Source: Chromatiaceae bacterium (GTDB lineage: Bacteria > Pseudomonadota > Gammaproteobacteria > Chromatiales > Chromatiaceae). From it: a DNA stretch of 8,838 bases. Location of the stretch: NCBI GenBank assembly GCA_016880695.1, contig JAEHCY010000355.1, positions 1 to 8,838 of the forward strand, read 5' to 3'. The notes under the pieces were generated by a model, which saw only the letters and a list, made by a program, of their open reading frames with translations, was not told the origin of the DNA and made no database searches. This document shows positions 7,149 to 8,838 of the stretch, piece by piece (position 1 is the stretch's first letter; each line of letters starts with the position of its first letter). The position numbers and the translations under genes are program-made.

Positions 7149-7682
7149 TCAGTCGGCGTGGTGCGGGTGCTCCTCGGGGATGATCTTGGCGTCGGGGTTG
7201 GGATATTTCTCCACCACCCAATTGGGTAGCTTAGCCAGATTCGCGTGGTAGAGCGCCTCTGACTCCATGATCACCAGCACCAGCACAGTCACCATCATGG
7301 GCAGGATCCCCACCCCGCCTATCAGTGCCCAGACCGCCTCCTTCATCATTTTGAGGTAGGTATGGGCCCCCCAACCCAGTGCACTGATCGCGAGCAGCAT
7401 CAGCAACATGAGAATGAAGATCTTGCTGCGCCGAGCACACACCTGCCAGTGGCACATCACATACCAGGGATCACGGGTTCTCGAGCGTGCGGCTCGCCAC
7501 AGGGTGTAGCTAAGGATGCTGAAGGAGATCACTGGGGTTAGTGCCAGGAGCCAAGGCAGGGAACCGGCCATCCCGAGCGCCGCCACGAACATCAGGATGT
7601 GATTGGCGATGAGGTTGGTGAGAAAGAGCTCGTGGGGGATGTTGGCCTGCTTGATTTCTTTCTCGCTGACTTCGAAGCGCAT
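7149..7682 (-). CDS. Unrecognised four-helix membrane protein
   Basis: I do not recognise this 177-residue protein. It has a short charged N-terminus, then four hydrophobic segments at about 22-40, 43-62, 87-108 and 117-138. A basic loop between helices 2 and 3 ('RAARSRTRDPWYVMCHW', 63-79, then 'CARRSK') suggests that loop is cytoplasmic, which puts both ends on the cytoplasmic side if four helices are correct. Two Cys residues (77 and 82) flank the loop end. The C-terminal tail is hydrophilic and ends with His-rich 'EEHPHHAD'. The composition, with coherent helices and no interruptions, supports real coding. No clear Shine-Dalgarno precedes the ATG (7680-7682). It follows the HsdR-S24 gene on the same strand after 157 bases, so it may be separately transcribed. 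Function unknown. Confidence 0.8.
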   Translation of the reverse strand: MRFEVSEKEIKQANIPHELFLTNLIANHILMFVAALGMAGSLPWLLALTPVISFSILSYTLWRAARSRTRDPWYVMCHWQVCARRSKIFILMLLMLLAISALGWGAHTYLKMMKEAVWALIGGVGILPMMVTVLVLVIMESEALYHANLAKLPNWVVEKYPNPDAKIIPEEHPHHAD

Positions 7683-7724
7683 CGGGCAATTCTCGGGGGC
7701 GGGCGGCCAGCTGGCCTGGAGGCC

Positions 7725-7765
7725 GAAAAAATATCATGACGGAGACTCCCCGCGCAGGGAATCTC
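7725..7765 (-). terminator. Possible terminator of the HsdR-S24 gene
   Basis: On the minus strand, arms 7757-7765 and 7742-7750 form a 9-bp stem with one mismatch around a 6-base loop. Further downstream on that strand, six T residues occur (A at 7726-7731 on the plus strand). The gap of about ten bases between stem and T-run is longer than usual, so the call is tentative. The rest of the 157-base spacer holds a perfect 12-base palindrome GGCCAGCTGGCC (7705-7716) and a 6-bp stem CGGCTT/AAGCCG (7790-7795 with 7806-7811). Confidence 0.3.
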
Positions 7766-7839
7766 GCGGCCGAGCATCGATCGACCTGTCGGCTTTCCGC
7801 CTGTGAAGCCGCCCCCCTGGAGTCGGATCCTGGCGTTCG

Positions 7840-8838
7840 TTAACCGGATACTTCCAGAACCTCGACCAGCTCTGCCACGATTCCGCATTCGCCCTCTTCT
7901 AAACCGGTCAGTACGATGGGCTCGAAATCGGGGTTGACAGGCTTGAGCTTGATTCGCGCGTGGCGCCAGGACTCACCATCCTCGGCCTTCTCGCTTTCGT
8001 AGCGCTTCACGGTGTAACGCTGGCTCGTCTCCGGATCGCTCGTGTCCCGGAGCTGGACGAGAACGATCTTCCCCTGACGCGTACCCCCGACCGGCGCGCG
8101 GAAGAGGCAGTACGCACCGTCAGGGATCGTCGGCTCCATGGACTTACCAACGACCTGGGCGACGAACATGCCGGGGCGCAGGCGGTGCCTCGTCTCGACG
8201 GCCACCCACTCGAATCCGTCGTCCTCGACATGCTGGGGGTCGCCGAAGGCGCCGGCGGCGGCCTTGAGCGGAACGAGCGGCACGCAGGTGGCGTAGCGCT
8301 CCTTGGGCTTGGGCTCGACGATGCAAAGCCGCGGCGGCAGGGCCAGAGACGTTATTCCCCGCTCCGCTTCGCCCACACCGCTTCGTAGGCGCCGATACGC
8401 TTCCGACGCCATCCATGCGGTCACGACCTTCTGGAACGGTACGTCGTTCATGAACCGCACGAAGATGTCTTCGTTCTGGTCCATCCGTTCGACGAAAAGT
8501 GTTTCCAGCAGATTCTTGAACACTAATTCGAACTTGTCTCCCGGATTCACAGCGGCCGCCTGCCGCAAGCCGTCGTCGGCCATCGCCGCTTCGACGATCT
8601 GGTCGAAGAAGAGCTGGTCGGCCTGGTTGAAATCGGTTCCGAACCTCTCATTGACAATGTCAATCAGACGCGACAGGACCACCATTTCTTCACGAACCTT
8701 ACCGCTGCCAACCTCGGTCGGCCCGTCCAGTGGACTGCCATGACCCTCTTTCAGGCTTATGGACCCCTCGCTGATCTTCTGGAGCCGGTAGTACTCCAGC
8801 CTTACGTCGTCGTCAAAGCTGTAGAACGGTCCCCTCCG
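7840..8838 (-). CDS. HsdR-like restriction subunit C-terminus fused to LexA/S24 autoprotease (5' partial)
   Basis: Numbering takes the ATG at 8683-8685 as residue 1. The frame stays open for 51 more codons to the right edge, reading HsdR-like sequence ('[13 protein letters not shown]') directly before that Met, so the ATG is internal and the gene begins outside the window. Residues 1-101 match the C-terminal helical region of type I restriction R (motor/nuclease) subunits: '[19 protein letters not shown]', '[19 protein letters not shown]', 'FQKVV'. After a linker, about residues 133-281 form a peptidase S24/LexA-like domain. Its catalytic Ser182 is in '[11 protein letters not shown]' and Lys227 in 'YTVKRY', with a LexA-like 'AAAG' at 142-145 that could be a self-cleavage site. 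The helicase and nuclease domains, and probably hsdM/hsdS, would lie beyond the right edge. GC content is patchier than in recG (two 60-base lines counted at 27 and 28 G+C), consistent with horizontal acquisition. Confidence 0.85.
   Translation of the reverse strand, partial: RRGPFYSFDDDVRLEYYRLQKISEGSISLKEGHGSPLDGPTEVGSGKVREEMVVLSRLIDIVNERFGTDFNQADQLFFDQIVEAAMADDGLRQAAAVNPGDKFELVFKNLLETLFVERMDQNEDIFVRFMNDVPFQKVVTAWMASEAYRRLRSGVGEAERGITSLALPPRLCIVEPKPKERYATCVPLVPLKAAAGAFGDPQHVEDDGFEWVAVETRHRLRPGMFVAQVVGKSMEPTIPDGAYCLFRAPVGGTRQGKIVLVQLRDTSDPETSQRYTVKRYESEKAEDGESWRHARIKLKPVNPDFEPIVLTGLEEGECGIVAELVEVLEVSG

Noticed and set aside
1..8838. CRISPR array, tRNA, rRNA or complete insertion sequence
   Set aside because: I saw no regularly spaced direct repeats, no tRNA cloverleaf or rRNA-like segment, and no transposase reading frame on either strand.

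Overview
The window reads as chromosome of a high-GC gammaproteobacterium, most likely a purple sulfur bacterium of the Chromatiaceae type. This is an inference from three things: a recG-ubiC-ubiA-dsbA gene order, a TRAP dicarboxylate-type transporter whose DctM keeps the long 'HPPVGLNLYV' form, and GC-rich coding DNA (one recG line counted at 45 of 60 G+C). The species cannot be named from the sequence alone.

Layout. Positions 1-1993 (+) hold the membrane half of a TRAP transporter: dctQ, cut by the left edge, overlapping dctM by ATGA. dctM carries an in-frame TAG at 1811-1813 inside one of its most conserved motifs and looks like a recent pseudogene, or a sequence error. A perfect 10-bp hairpin then separates it from a convergent yjbQ-family gene (2040-2453, -). 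From 2519 to 6858 (+) lies a housekeeping block: recG (branch-migrating helicase), ubiC and ubiA (first two committed steps of ubiquinone synthesis, overlapping by ATGA), and dsbA (periplasmic disulfide oxidant). The ubi and dsb genes meet biochemically, because DsbA is normally re-oxidised by DsbB, which passes electrons to ubiquinone.

A 290-bp gene-free, hairpin-rich stretch (6859-7148) marks a change of character. Beyond it, on the minus strand, are an unrecognised four-helix membrane protein (7149-7682) and the 3' part of a large gene that runs off the right edge (7840-8838). The latter encodes the C-terminal region of a type I restriction HsdR-like subunit fused to a complete LexA/S24-type autoprotease domain. 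Ser and Lys catalytic residues are present, with an Ala-Gly LexA-like cleavage candidate upstream.

The most interesting object is this HsdR-S24 fusion: a restriction motor that may cut itself, for example as built-in restriction alleviation or damage sensing. The second is the disabled dctM, where several changes cluster in 18 bases of a conserved motif. The remaining genes look ordinary and intact.
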